64,000 bases of DNA from an uncultured Eubacteriales bacterium (GTDB lineage: Bacteria > Bacillota > Clostridia > Oscillospirales > CAG-382). Positions 43,747 through 52,943 of this stretch are shown here, in pieces. How positions within the stretch are numbered: position 1 is the stretch's first letter; every line of letters begins with the position of its first letter. The DNA lies in NCBI GenBank assembly GCA_934479825.1, contig CAKSOW010000003.1, forward strand, positions 1 to 64,000, given 5' to 3'. The notes below the pieces were generated by a model. The model did no database searches, had not been told where the DNA came from, and saw only the letters and a program-made list of their open reading frames with translations. The translations under genes were made by a program, and so were the position numbers.

Positions 43747-44616
43747 ATGGTTTCATTCATTTCATACAAAAAAATCAGAAGAAAGCGAATTTGCGCCTGT
43801 CTGTGCGCCATGTTATTTGCTTTGACAAGTTTTGCCGCCACAGCCCAAGAGTATTCCTGGTATTTCAAACCGGCATCCGGTCACGCTGTTCCCGAAGTCA
43901 TTCCGGAGGCTGCAGGATTCATCGGAAAGCATGCGGTCATCTATCTCGGCTCGCCGGAGGAAAAACGCGTGTATCTGACCTTTGACGCCGGATATGAAAA
44001 CGGAAACGTTGAAAAAATACTCGATGTATTAAAAGAAAAAAATGTCCCCGGTGCGTTCTTTATTCTGCCGCAGCTCGCCAAGGAAAATACAGAGCTTGTA
44101 CGCAGAATGCGCGATGAGGGACACCTTATCTGCAACCACACAAAAACGCATCGGAATATGAGTAAAATTACGGATTTTGAGACATTCCGCTCGGAATTGT
44201 GCGCAGCCGAAGATATTTTACGCGAACACACCGGTCTTGAAATGGATAAATTCTATCGTCCGCCCGAGGGACGTTTTTCCGAACAGAATCTGGAATTTGC
44301 CGACCGGCTCGGCTACACGACCGTTTTTTGGAGTCTTGCCTACGCCGACTGGGACAACAACAAACAGCTTGCGCCCGAACGCGCTCTGGAATTAGTCTTA
44401 TCGCGCACGCACAACGGCTGTGTAGCGCTTTTGCACCCGACCTCGTCTACCAATGCCGCCATCTTAGGCCGCTATATCGACACCCTGCGCGCGCAGGGGT
44501 ACACGTTCGGTTCACTTAACGAGCTTGTAAATTCGGAAACCCCAGAGAAAACCGGGAAAGGAGAGGAAAACCATGAAAAGAAAGATCCTGTCATGGGTAC
44601 GGAAAGTAACACCTGA
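43747..44616 (+). CDS. PdaA-like polysaccharide deacetylase
   Basis: A 289-residue exported protein. ATG 43747 (MVSFISYKKIRRKRICACL) has AAAGGAG seven bases upstream. A signal peptide ends near AATAQE. The NodB domain (about 75-270) has VYLTFDAGYENGNVEKI, in which the first motif reads TFDAGYE rather than the TFDDGP of general deacetylases. This matches PdaA-type delta-lactam de-N-acetylases. HTKTHRNMS supplies the metal His pair, and FYRPPEGRFSE and VALLHPTS complete the site. PdaA makes muramic-delta-lactam in spore cortex, consistent with SpoIVB in this window. The 3' end overlaps the next gene by 44 bp in another frame. Confidence 0.85.
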   Translation: MVSFISYKKIRRKRICACLCAMLFALTSFAATAQEYSWYFKPASGHAVPEVIPEAAGFIGKHAVIYLGSPEEKRVYLTFDAGYENGNVEKILDVLKEKNVPGAFFILPQLAKENTELVRRMRDEGHLICNHTKTHRNMSKITDFETFRSELCAAEDILREHTGLEMDKFYRPPEGRFSEQNLEFADRLGYTTVFWSLAYADWDNNKQLAPERALELVLSRTHNGCVALLHPTSSTNAAILGRYIDTLRAQGYTFGSLNELVNSETPEKTGKGEENHEKKDPVMGTESNT

Positions 44617-45325
44617 TATAAAACGCATATTTACCGTTTCACTCTGTATGGCCCTGCTCGCTGTTCCGATTCTTGCCGAAGCGCCCAACAGCCATATCGT
44701 CGCCGCCAACCGGCACGCCGGAAAATTTGTGGCGCTGACGTTTGACGATGGACCGCACCCGGTCTATACGGAAAAAATATTGAAGATACTGGCCGACAAC
44801 AACGCCAAAGCGACGTTTTTCGTAGTCGGCAAAAACGCGGAAAGCTATCCGGATTTAGTTACCAAGGAGTTTGAGGCCGGTCACGAAATCGGGAATCACA
44901 CCTATTCGCATCCGAATATGAAAAAAATCGGCGTCAGCGAAGCAATCAAGGAAATTGAGCAGACGCAGGAGATCGTGCACGACATTACCGGGACTTATCC
45001 GAAGTTATTCCGTTCGCCGGGCGGCATTTTTTCCGACGAGCTTGTCACGGCTGTCGAAGGAATCTCCTGCAAGCCGGTTTTGTGGTCATGGCGTCAGGAT
45101 ACCAGAGATTGGTCAAAGCCGCCGGTGGATAAAGTCATTCACACGGTGCTTGACAATCTGCGCGACGGCGATATTATTCTATTTCACGATTTCAACACCA
45201 AGGGCAGTCCAACGCCGGAGGCTTTGTCCGTTATACTTCCGGAGCTTATCAAGCGTGGGTATTCGTTTGTCACGGTATCCGAGCTGATCACGTTAAAAAA
45301 CGACGGAGAAGCCGTTTGCAGTTGA
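44573..45325 (+). CDS. Polysaccharide deacetylase (NodB domain)
   Basis: A 250-residue exported deacetylase. ATG 44573 follows GGAGAGG and begins inside the PdaA-like gene. The signal segment is RIFTVSLCMALLAVPILAEA. The NodB motifs are canonical: ALTFDDGPHP (catalytic Asp and metal Asp), HEIGNHTYSHPNM (metal His), LFRSPGG, and the C-terminal ILFHDF. It probably deacetylates peptidoglycan N-acetylglucosamine or cortex glycan. Overlapping translation suggests coordinated expression with the preceding PdaA-like protein. The lack of TFDAGYE argues that the two enzymes are not redundant. Confidence 0.87.
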   Translation: MKRKILSWVRKVTPDIKRIFTVSLCMALLAVPILAEAPNSHIVAANRHAGKFVALTFDDGPHPVYTEKILKILADNNAKATFFVVGKNAESYPDLVTKEFEAGHEIGNHTYSHPNMKKIGVSEAIKEIEQTQEIVHDITGTYPKLFRSPGGIFSDELVTAVEGISCKPVLWSWRQDTRDWSKPPVDKVIHTVLDNLRDGDIILFHDFNTKGSPTPEALSVILPELIKRGYSFVTVSELITLKNDGEAVCS

Positions 45326-45399
45326 CTTTGTGCAAACTCCGTTACGGATATGTGCCAAGCGGTACGTTCGTCGATTTTTTCCAATAAAGAAATACAAGA

Positions 45400-45428
45400 A
45401 CGCCCGTGAGACTGTACCTCACGGGCGT
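45400..45428 (-). terminator. Terminator after secF
   Basis: An 11-bp stem, ACGCCCGTGAG with CTCACGGGCGT, and a 7-base loop between the convergent deacetylase and secF genes. The minus strand continues TTCTTGTATTTCTTT. Confidence 0.65.
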
Positions 45429-45447
45429 AAAAAGCACTTTCAGCAGC

Positions 45448-46608
45448 TTATTTCTTTTTTTTCATGTTTGCCGCTATGTTATGGAATACGTTCCACAGCG
45501 GACCTGCCAGGCAAACAGAAGAGAACAGACCTGCCACGATACCGACGATAAGCGGCAGAGCAAAGTTCTTGATCGAAGCAACACCGAAAATATATACCAT
45601 ACCGATCGTAAGAAGGGTGGTAATGGTCGTATTGATCGAACGTCCGAGCGTGCTTACGATACCGGCATCCACCTTTTCGGCAAAGGTTGCGCCGCGTCCC
45701 ATGGTCTTGTCATTTTCGCGAATACGGTCAAAGATGATGATAGTCGCGTTGATGGAATAACCGAGAATGGTAAGGAGCGCTGCAATAATGTTGGAGTTTA
45801 CCGGGATGTGGAGGAGCGAATAAGCCACGAGCATAACAAAGATATCGTGAACCAAGCAGACGATCGACGCAAAAGCCGAGCTTACCTGGAATCGGAATGC
45901 GATATAGATCAACATAAGAAGTACGGCCGCCGCACTTGCGATAATAGCCGATTTTTTAAGGCCTGCGCTGACTTCGGCGCTGACCGTGTCGATCGAACGC
46001 CATTTAGCGTTTTCAAAACGAGCCGTGATGGCGTCGGTGATTTCTGCACGGTATTTGGAAACAATGCTGGTCGAAGTGAACGAAACCGAAAGTTCTGCGC
46101 CGTCTGCCGAAACATTCAGTTCGGACGGAGTCGGGTCAAGCGCTTCCAAAGCGGCCTTGACAGCGTCTACATCGTCATCCGACCAAGCGGCAGTTTCATC
46201 GCCATCCGCAGAAAGCGAATATACCTTATCGGTGGCAGTGCTGTCTGCCGAAAGGGTAGCTTCGGGATGAAGTTCGGCAAGCTTGGCTTCGATGGCGGCG
46301 GAGATCTCATTGGTGTTATCGCTGTTATCGATCACCAAGGTACGAATGGTTACAATATCCTTTTCACCGGAAACACGGATCGAAGAAAAGTTATCTGCGC
46401 CGATAATGGCTTTCACGTCTTCTGCAATGGCATTTTCATCGTCTTTGGTAATGGCTTGACCCATATCATAGGCAATTTCCGTACCGCCTGCGAAATCAAT
46501 ATCCAGATTGAAGCCGCGCACGATAAAGGATACAATACCAAGAATGACGACGGCAATAGCGATGCCGAAGAAAATCTTCTGATTTTTAATAAAGCTGAAT
46601 TTTTTCAC
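45448..46608 (-). CDS. secF: Protein translocase subunit SecF
   Basis: A 386-residue RND-type membrane protein with six helices that uses the proton gradient to pull exported proteins out of the SecYEG channel. The start is GTG 46608, with AAAGGAG nine bases upstream. The F1 motif is LDIDFAGGTEIAYDM at about residue 35. The C-terminal SecF signature is INATIIIFDRIREN at about 300, and SINTTITTLLTIGM follows. The periplasmic domain is longer than usual (about 45-215). It is the second gene of secDF; separate genes, unlike the fused SecDF of Bacillus. yajC is not adjacent. Confidence 0.94.
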   Translation of the reverse strand: MKKFSFIKNQKIFFGIAIAVVILGIVSFIVRGFNLDIDFAGGTEIAYDMGQAITKDDENAIAEDVKAIIGADNFSSIRVSGEKDIVTIRTLVIDNSDNTNEISAAIEAKLAELHPEATLSADSTATDKVYSLSADGDETAAWSDDDVDAVKAALEALDPTPSELNVSADGAELSVSFTSTSIVSKYRAEITDAITARFENAKWRSIDTVSAEVSAGLKKSAIIASAAAVLLMLIYIAFRFQVSSAFASIVCLVHDIFVMLVAYSLLHIPVNSNIIAALLTILGYSINATIIIFDRIRENDKTMGRGATFAEKVDAGIVSTLGRSINTTITTLLTIGMVYIFGVASIKNFALPLIVGIVAGLFSSVCLAGPLWNVFHNIAANMKKKK

Positions 46609-46627
46609 GATACGTCACTCCTTTCCG

Positions 46628-47902
46628 TTAAACCGATTTCTTGGCGCCGAAGAGTCTCGGGCTCACCTTGAAATCAACAAATACGTTCAAGAGGACTCTC
46701 GTAATGACCAATGCGGTAAACAGGGAGATGATAACGCCGATAAACAGCGTCTTTGCAAAGCCCTGAACCGCGCCGGTGCCGTAATACCAAAGCACAACAG
46801 AAGCGATAAGCGTTGTGACGTTTGCGTCTAAAATTGCGGTAAATGCACGGGAGAAACCGGCCTGAACAGCGGCACGAAGCGTTTTGCCGGTGCGCAGTTC
46901 TTCCTTGATTCTCTCGTAAATAACGACGTTGGAGTCAACCGCCATACCGACCGTGAGGATGATACCTGCGATACCCGGCAGCGAAAGCGTGATCTTGGTC
47001 ACGGCAAGCACAACGCCGAAGATTGCCGTATAGGCAACCAAGGCAAAGCACGAAATAAAGCCCGGAAGACGATATAATAAGATCATATAGACCATGACAA
47101 GGATAACGCCGATAAGACCGGCTATAAGGCTGGTAGAAAGCGCCTCGGAACCGAGAGAAGCACCGACCGAACGGAGTTCGCTCTCCTCAAAGGCAACCGG
47201 CAGCTGACCGGACGAAATGAGGGTAGCAAGCTGTTTGGCGCCGGCTTCGTCAAACGAACCGGAAATGACGCAATGCGTGTCATTGATGCGCTCCGAAACA
47301 GACGGCTGGGAAATGATAGAATCATCCAGTTTGATGGAAATATAGTTGGAACCCTCGGGCTTTGCCGCCATACGTTGCGTAGCGTCTGCAAAAGCGGCGC
47401 GCGCGGTATCGTTGAATTCCAGCGATACATACCAAACGCTGCCGACCGTGTTCTGATTGACTTGTCCATAGAGAGCTTCGGCGCTCTTGACGTCTCTGCC
47501 CTCGATAACCACGTTGCCGTCGGAATCTTCAAAGGTAAGTTTTGCGGTAGAACCGAGCGTCTTTACGGCGTCTTCGGGGTTTGTGATACCCGGGATCTCC
47601 ACGCGGACGGAATCCGTGCCGACCTTGGAAACGGTAGCTTCGTTCTGTCCCATGCCGTCGAGACGGTTGCGCAGGATATTGACGGCTTTGTCAAGCGCCT
47701 CATCCATGGTAATATCGATGCCCTCTTCGGGAATCGCCTTAAAAGTAATGGAAGAACCGCCTACAAGGTCGAGTCCTTTGCTGATGGTGTCCTCTTCAAA
47801 CACACCTGAAAGTGCAGTACCCGGCACGCCGAACAGAGCAACCAAAACGACGAGCGTAATGCACAATAAGGTCAGTATCAGGGAACAAACGCTGTTTTTC
47901 AT
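46628..47902 (-). CDS. secD: Protein translocase subunit SecD
   Basis: A 424-residue partner of SecF. I chose ATG 47902 (MKNSVCSLILTLLC), because the eleven-codon extension lacks a ribosome binding site. The D1 motif is GLDLVGGSSITFKA at about residue 50. NILRNRLDGMGQNEATVSKV is the P1 region. TVGMAVDSNVVIYERIKEEL is the conserved D6-type segment in the membrane domain. It precedes secF by 19 bp in a two-gene operon. Confidence 0.94.
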   Translation of the reverse strand: MKNSVCSLILTLLCITLVVLVALFGVPGTALSGVFEEDTISKGLDLVGGSSITFKAIPEEGIDITMDEALDKAVNILRNRLDGMGQNEATVSKVGTDSVRVEIPGITNPEDAVKTLGSTAKLTFEDSDGNVVIEGRDVKSAEALYGQVNQNTVGSVWYVSLEFNDTARAAFADATQRMAAKPEGSNYISIKLDDSIISQPSVSERINDTHCVISGSFDEAGAKQLATLISSGQLPVAFEESELRSVGASLGSEALSTSLIAGLIGVILVMVYMILLYRLPGFISCFALVAYTAIFGVVLAVTKITLSLPGIAGIILTVGMAVDSNVVIYERIKEELRTGKTLRAAVQAGFSRAFTAILDANVTTLIASVVLWYYGTGAVQGFAKTLFIGVIISLFTALVITRVLLNVFVDFKVSPRLFGAKKSV

Positions 47903-47946
47903 TGAATTCTTTCTTCCTTTCCGTGAATAAGTCACTTGTAGTTAGT

Positions 47947-47975
47947 ATTATACAGTTTTCGGAGCAATAAGTCAA
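47947..47975 (-). promoter_or_regulatory. Promoter of secDF
   Basis: Minus-strand TTGACT (47970-47975), a 17-bp spacer and TATAAT (47947-47952), 45 bp before the secD start. Confidence 0.82.
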
Positions 47976-48060
47976 CACTTTTTCAGAAATATTTCCAGTT
48001 TTGTGGCAGATTTACGAAAAAAATCGTGAAAATTTCCGGTTTTCAAAAATTTTCGGGCAT

Positions 48061-48100
48061 AAAAAAGCGGCGTTTCACATTATTTTGTGAAACGCCGTCC
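48061..48100 (-). terminator. Terminator of the ctsR-clpC operon
   Basis: An 11-bp stem, GGCGTTTCACA (48069-48079) with TGTGAAACGCC (48086-48096), followed on the minus strand by CGC and six Ts, just after the clpC stop. Confidence 0.88.
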
Positions 48101-48108
48101 TTTTCGGT

Positions 48109-50613
48109 TTATGCTTTTACAGGATCATCGGTCGTATTTTCGGATTTTGGAATCTCAAAGCTTCCGGTCTTGCGGTATTTTACCGTCTCGCCGTCCAAAT
48201 AAGCTTCAATAATATCGCCTTGTCCGAGTTTCCCTTCGAGAAGTTCCATGGAAAGGCTGTCCTCAATCTTACGCTGCATGGCGCGGCGCAAAGGTCTTGC
48301 GCCATAGACCGGATCAAAGCCTTCTTTGGCAAGGAACGTGATGACATCGTCGTCAAAAACGATCTTCATATTCATACTTTGGATACGCGAAGTAATCTCG
48401 CCTAACATCAGACGTGCAATCTTCTGAATGCTTTCGTCCGACAGCTTGTGGAAAATGACAATCTCGTCGATACGGTTCAAGAATTCCGGACGGAACGCTT
48501 TTTTGAGTGCGTCCATCACATTTTCCGCCGCTTTCTGTTCGGCCCGTTTTCCGGAATCGCCGCCTTGCGCAAAGCCGAGCGTCTTGGGTTCGGCAAGCGC
48601 CCCTGCTCCGAGATTGGAGGTTAAGATAATGACCGTGTTCTTGAAATCCACCACGCGGCCATGGCTGTCGGTCAGCCGGCCGTCCTCCAAGATTTGAAGC
48701 AAGATGTTGAATACATCCGGATGCGCCTTTTCAATTTCATCAAACAGAACGACTGAGTACGGATTGCGGCGCACCTTTTCGGTAAGTTGACCGGCTTCGT
48801 CGTAACCGACGTATCCGGGCGGTGAGCCGATAAGTTTGGAAACGCTGTGTTTTTCCATATATTCGGACATATCGACGCGGATAATAGCGTTCTCACTGCC
48901 GAACAAGGCCGCGGCAAGCGCTTTGGACAATTCGGTCTTGCCGACGCCGGTCGGTCCGCAGAAGATAAACGAGCCTTGCGGACGTTTAGGATCTTTGAGC
49001 CCTGTCCGCCCGCGGCGGATGGCACGCGCCACCACATCCACAGCCTCATCCTGACCGATCACGCGCTCTTTTAAGATCTTATCCAGATTCAAGAGCTTTT
49101 CGCTTTCCTCTTTTTCCAGTTTAGTCACCGGAATTTTGGTCCATTGGGTCACAATCTCGGCAATATCTTCCTCGCCGATAGCAGGCATATTCGAGCCGTT
49201 CATGCTGTTTCGCCAGTCGTTCTTGCGCGATTCCAGTTCGGATGCCAGTTTGTTTTCCAGATTGCGCAGCTCCGCCGCCTTTTCAAATTCCTGAGCGCGG
49301 ACGGCTTCTTCTTTGTCGGCATGCGTCTTTTTGATTTTTTCTTCCAACTCACGCAGATCCGGCGGCGCCGTAATGCGGTCGATACGCTTTTTGGAGGCGG
49401 CTTCATCGATAAGATCGATTGCCTTATCCGGCAAGAACCGGTCGGTAATGTAACGGGCTGAAAGGCTGACAGCCGCGTCAATGGCTTCATCGGTAATACG
49501 GATTTTATGATGCGCCTCGTATTTGCTTCTCAATCCCTTTAATATGCTCACAGCCTGTTCGGGAGTCGGCTCTCCGACCATGACCGACTGGAAACGGCGT
49601 TCCAAAGCCGCATCCTTTTCAATGTGCTTGCGGTATTCGTCAATCGTGGTAGCGCCGATGACCTGAATCTCGCCGCGCGCAAGAGCCGGTTTTAAGATGT
49701 TGGCCGCGTCAATCGCGCCCTCCGCACTGCCGGCGCCGATAATCGTATGAATTTCATCGATAAAGAGAATAACATCGCCGGCTTTTTTGATTTCCGCCAT
49801 GACACCTTTGATGCGTTCCTCAAATTCTCCGCGGTATTTGGCGCCGGCAATCATGCCGGAAAGGTCAAGAGAGACCACACGCTTGTCTGCCACCGTTTCG
49901 GGAACGTTCCCCTCGGCAATCTTCTGGGCAAGCCCTTCGACAACCGCCGTCTTGCCCACGCCCGGTTCGCCAATCAAGCAAGGGTTGTTTTTGGTGCGGC
50001 GCGAAAGGATCTGCAAAACGCGTCCGGTCTCTTCTTCCCTGCCAATAACGGGGTCGATCTTTCCGTCGCGTGCAAGCGCCGTCAGATCCGTGCCGTATTG
50101 GTCAAGCGTAGGCGTACCGGTCGCGCATTTTTTGCCGCCGGAGGAGCTTTGTGCGTGTGAGGCGGCAAACGGCTTTTCGCCGCCCTCCATGGAGGAAAGC
50201 GCCTCGTTGTAGAGGTCAGCGATATTCACGCCTTCGTTTTTCAAAAGCCGCACGGCAACGCTGTCCGATTCCTTCAAGAGCGCCATGAGGATGTGCTCCG
50301 TACCGATAAAGGTCTGCCCGGTCATACGGGCAAGCTCCGCCGAGCCCTCGATAATACGCGACGCACGCGGCGTCGATTCGGGAAGCACCCCATCCAGCGG
50401 TTCCCCCGTACCGATACTCTCGCCGATCGCCTCCACCACTTTTTCATAGGTGATTCCTTTGGAGGCCAACAGATTGGCGGCAATCGACGAACCTTTATAT
50501 AAAAGTCCCATTAAAATGTGCTCGGAGCCGATATAGGTATGCCCTAACTTGGACGCCGATTCAGCGGCTGCGTTCAGGGCGGCTTGGGCATTTTCGGTAA
50601 ATCTGTAATTCAT
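48109..50613 (-). CDS. clpC: ATP-dependent Clp protease ATP-binding subunit ClpC
   Basis: An 834-residue AAA+ unfoldase that feeds ClpP. AAAGGA precedes ATG 50613. Two Clp-N repeats occupy residues 1-145. AAA-1 has Walker A GEPGVGKTAV at about 205 and Walker B ILFIDEIH. A UVR/coiled middle domain (HADKEEAVRAQEFEKAAEL, about 420-460) is the McsB/MecA adaptor contact that separates ClpC from ClpB. AAA-2 has Walker A GPTGVGKTEL near 545 and DEIEKAHPDVFNILLQIL. It is the last gene of the CtsR-controlled operon and degrades proteins tagged by McsB with phosphoarginine. Confidence 0.96.
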   Translation of the reverse strand: MNYRFTENAQAALNAAAESASKLGHTYIGSEHILMGLLYKGSSIAANLLASKGITYEKVVEAIGESIGTGEPLDGVLPESTPRASRIIEGSAELARMTGQTFIGTEHILMALLKESDSVAVRLLKNEGVNIADLYNEALSSMEGGEKPFAASHAQSSSGGKKCATGTPTLDQYGTDLTALARDGKIDPVIGREEETGRVLQILSRRTKNNPCLIGEPGVGKTAVVEGLAQKIAEGNVPETVADKRVVSLDLSGMIAGAKYRGEFEERIKGVMAEIKKAGDVILFIDEIHTIIGAGSAEGAIDAANILKPALARGEIQVIGATTIDEYRKHIEKDAALERRFQSVMVGEPTPEQAVSILKGLRSKYEAHHKIRITDEAIDAAVSLSARYITDRFLPDKAIDLIDEAASKKRIDRITAPPDLRELEEKIKKTHADKEEAVRAQEFEKAAELRNLENKLASELESRKNDWRNSMNGSNMPAIGEEDIAEIVTQWTKIPVTKLEKEESEKLLNLDKILKERVIGQDEAVDVVARAIRRGRTGLKDPKRPQGSFIFCGPTGVGKTELSKALAAALFGSENAIIRVDMSEYMEKHSVSKLIGSPPGYVGYDEAGQLTEKVRRNPYSVVLFDEIEKAHPDVFNILLQILEDGRLTDSHGRVVDFKNTVIILTSNLGAGALAEPKTLGFAQGGDSGKRAEQKAAENVMDALKKAFRPEFLNRIDEIVIFHKLSDESIQKIARLMLGEITSRIQSMNMKIVFDDDVITFLAKEGFDPVYGARPLRRAMQRKIEDSLSMELLEGKLGQGDIIEAYLDGETVKYRKTGSFEIPKSENTTDDPVKA

Positions 50614-50649
50614 AGAACATCTTCCTTTCTTTCAAGGGAGGAAATATTT

Positions 50650-50730
50650 TAAGCGTGCCGCGAAACTTCGTTTTTCGGATTTTTCCCATCGGCTTTGCCC
50701 GGAATGCCGCGGAAACTTTTGCGGCAAACA
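50650..50730 (+). repeat. Possible shortened E2 element
   Basis: GCGTGCCGCGAAACTTCGTTTTTCG resembles the E2 left hairpin (given in parts: GCGTGCCGCG, AACTTCGTTTT), and ATCGGCTTTGCCCGGAA resembles the E2 right hairpin. The middle is missing. It lies between mcsB and clpC, inside the operon. Confidence 0.4.
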
Positions 50731-50735
50731 GAATT

Positions 50736-51755
50736 TTATTTTCCGGCAAACACCGACCGGACATAGTCGGCGCGCCGTGCGTCACGCTTTTCCGGCTTGA
50801 CCGCGTCGGGATATTTTTCCAACACATGCGCCGGCATGACCGAAAACAGCAGTTGTACCAAATTGATGTTTTCCGCCTCTGGAATTATGCCGCAGACCGC
50901 GCCAAACCGGACATTGGAAATGAGTCTTGCGGCTTCGGCCGTGTCCAGACGGCGCGCATATTTGAGCGTGCCGAACGAACGCCACAGTTTATCGGCAGTA
51001 GCGCCGTTCTTGTCGGTCAACATCTGCGAACGGAGTTCCCGTTCTTTGGCAACGATCTGCTTGACCGCACTGGTCAGTTTATCGATCGCGTCTTTTTCGG
51101 AAAGACCGAGCGTCACCTGGTTGGATAACTGGTAAAGGCATCCGAGCGCTTCACTGCCCTCTCCGTACATGCCACGCACGGTAAGGCCGATCTTTGTCAT
51201 CAGCGCCGCAAGGCTCTTTATGTAGCCATAGGCGCTCATGGCCGGCAGATGGAGCATGACCGACGCGCGAAGTCCCGTTCCGAGGTTGGTCGGGCAGGCC
51301 GTTAAAAAGCCAAGCGTTTCATCAAAAGCAAGCGTTACGCTTTCAGACAGCACATCGTCCGTATGCGATGCGGTCTCATACGCCTTTTCCAAGGCAAGCC
51401 CCGGATAGATCGACTGAATCCGCACATGATCTTCTTCATTTATCATAACGGCCAGGTTTCCTGTTTCGTCGGTTACCAATATCCGTTCCAACGGGCTGTC
51501 CGAACAGAAATCGGGCGAAACCAGATGATCTTCCAACAGCAGACGTTTTTTCGCTTCGGGGAGCCGCATATCGGTAAGTGTCAGCTCTTTTCCCAAGCCG
51601 ACTTTTAAAGCGCTCACCACTTTTTCGGCAATTTTTTTCGAGGTCTCGGCATCCAGTTTCGGCGTAAAGGGAAAATCTTCCAGATTGCGTGCCAGTCTGA
51701 CGCGGGAGCTTATCACAACATCATGACCGTTGCCGTTCATTTCATACCATTTCAT
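50736..51755 (-). CDS. mcsB: Protein arginine kinase McsB
   Basis: A 339-residue guanido-kinase-fold enzyme that phosphorylates arginine side chains on misfolded proteins, marking them for ClpCP. ATG 51755 (MKWYEMNGNGHDVVIS) is preceded only by a weak site, so translation may depend on mcsA, which ends 26 bp upstream. ISSRVRLARNLEDFPF binds nucleotide. VMINEEDHVRIQSIYPG holds the catalytic Glu. GFLTACPTNLGTGLRASVML contains the reactive-Cys region, as in creatine kinases. The N-terminal regulatory domain of true creatine kinases is absent, as expected for McsB. Confidence 0.95.
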   Translation of the reverse strand: MKWYEMNGNGHDVVISSRVRLARNLEDFPFTPKLDAETSKKIAEKVVSALKVGLGKELTLTDMRLPEAKKRLLLEDHLVSPDFCSDSPLERILVTDETGNLAVMINEEDHVRIQSIYPGLALEKAYETASHTDDVLSESVTLAFDETLGFLTACPTNLGTGLRASVMLHLPAMSAYGYIKSLAALMTKIGLTVRGMYGEGSEALGCLYQLSNQVTLGLSEKDAIDKLTSAVKQIVAKERELRSQMLTDKNGATADKLWRSFGTLKYARRLDTAEAARLISNVRFGAVCGIIPEAENINLVQLLFSVMPAHVLEKYPDAVKPEKRDARRADYVRSVFAGK

Positions 51756-51781
51756 AACTATCACACTTTCTGCTCAAAACT

Positions 51782-52408
51782 TTAAGCCTCTGCCCGATCT
51801 TCACCGGAGGCCTTTTCGCCGTTTTCCGGCTTTTGCACCTTTTCCGTTTCCGGTACGTTTTCCGAACCGGTCGCTTCGCTCTGTTTTGTCTCAGTTTCCA
51901 AAGCGCGCAACGCGTCCCGATACTCGGCGGCCTTTTCATATTCTTGCGTCTCTATGGCGCGTTTCAACAGTTCTTCCAACTCCGCTTTGCGGACTTTTCT
52001 CGAATGCTGTTCGGCACACCCTTTGGGGAATTTTCCGGTGTGCGCCGTGTTGCCGTGCAGCTTTTTGACAGTCGGCGCAATGGCATCCTTGAACGTGGTA
52101 TAGCACTTGGCGCAGCCGGCTTTTCCGCCATGCATGAATTCGCTAAGCCGCATGCCGCAGAACGGGCAAACCGCCGCTTCTTTCAGAGAACCGGTGTTTT
52201 GTGAGCCCAGCATGCCGCCTAACAGTTCTCCGAACATATTCTCATTGTTTTCCAAAAAGGCAAACGGATTGAAATTTTTGAAACTTTCGTCCAAAAAGCC
52301 TTTTTCGGCGGCGCAGTCATGGCACAGATGCAGTTCCGTGACTTTACCGTTTTCATTAGATGTATAATGGAAGGTTGCTTCCTTTTTTCCACAGGATTGA
52401 CAAAGCAT
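51782..52408 (-). CDS. mcsA: McsA, zinc-binding activator of McsB
   Basis: A 208-residue adaptor with AAAGGA eight bases before ATG 52408. It has four CxxC zinc knuckles: CQSC, CHDC, CPFC and CAKC. A C-terminal UVR motif (ELEELLKRAIETQEYEKAAE, about residues 140-160) contacts the kinase or ClpC. The tail after about residue 175 is acidic and low in complexity (ETEKVQKPENGEKA). McsA stimulates McsB and links heat or metal stress to the protease. Gene order ctsR-mcsA-mcsB-clpC is conserved across Bacillota. Confidence 0.93.
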   Translation of the reverse strand: MLCQSCGKKEATFHYTSNENGKVTELHLCHDCAAEKGFLDESFKNFNPFAFLENNENMFGELLGGMLGSQNTGSLKEAAVCPFCGMRLSEFMHGGKAGCAKCYTTFKDAIAPTVKKLHGNTAHTGKFPKGCAEQHSRKVRKAELEELLKRAIETQEYEKAAEYRDALRALETETKQSEATGSENVPETEKVQKPENGEKASGEDRAEA

Positions 52409-52430
52409 ATTGATCGTCCTTTCCGGATTT

Positions 52431-52907
52431 TTACTTGGTTTGTTTGAAGGTTCTTAATGTCAGAAGAAACGCACGTAAAATGTCGGCACGCAGTTCATCG
52501 CGCTTGTCGATTCCCGCGCTTTCGAGGGTTTTGTCCGTGACCGAAGCATACACAAGATGTGCCTCCCGTTCGGTGATGTATCCCTCATGAAGAAGCGAGA
52601 GAACCACAGCGCGCGCACTCATAGCGTCGATCCGTGCGCCGATAGCGGCAAGCGTATGCATAAGAAACGCGTCAGCACTGTTGAAACTCACTTTTGTGAT
52701 CTTGACATAACCGCCGCCGCCGCGCCGGCTTTCCACGATATAACCGCGTTCACTGCCAAAACGCGAAGTGATGACATAATTGATCTGACTCGGTGCACAG
52801 CCGACACTGCCGGCTAATTTATTTCGTTGCAATTCCAGCTTTCCGCCATTTTCTTCCAACATCTTTTCAATCAAAGACGCGATCTTATCGGTCATCGGAT
52901 TTCCCAT
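52431..52907 (-). CDS. ctsR: CtsR, repressor of class III heat-shock genes
   Basis: A 158-residue repressor. ATG 52907 (MGNPMTDKIASLIEKML) follows GAGAGG by ten bases. The winged-helix N-terminus carries RNKLAGSVGCAPSQINYVIT. The glycine-rich wing ESRRGGGGYVKI, which senses temperature and contacts DNA, contains the Arg that McsB phosphorylates in relatives. The C-terminal half is helical and dimerising. It is the first gene of the operon and surely autoregulates through the three boxes in its promoter. Confidence 0.95.
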   Translation of the reverse strand: MGNPMTDKIASLIEKMLEENGGKLELQRNKLAGSVGCAPSQINYVITSRFGSERGYIVESRRGGGGYVKITKVSFNSADAFLMHTLAAIGARIDAMSARAVVLSLLHEGYITEREAHLVYASVTDKTLESAGIDKRDELRADILRAFLLTLRTFKQTK

Positions 52908-52943
52908 GTTTCTTCTTCCTCTCACGGCTTGGGAAGTATGTAC

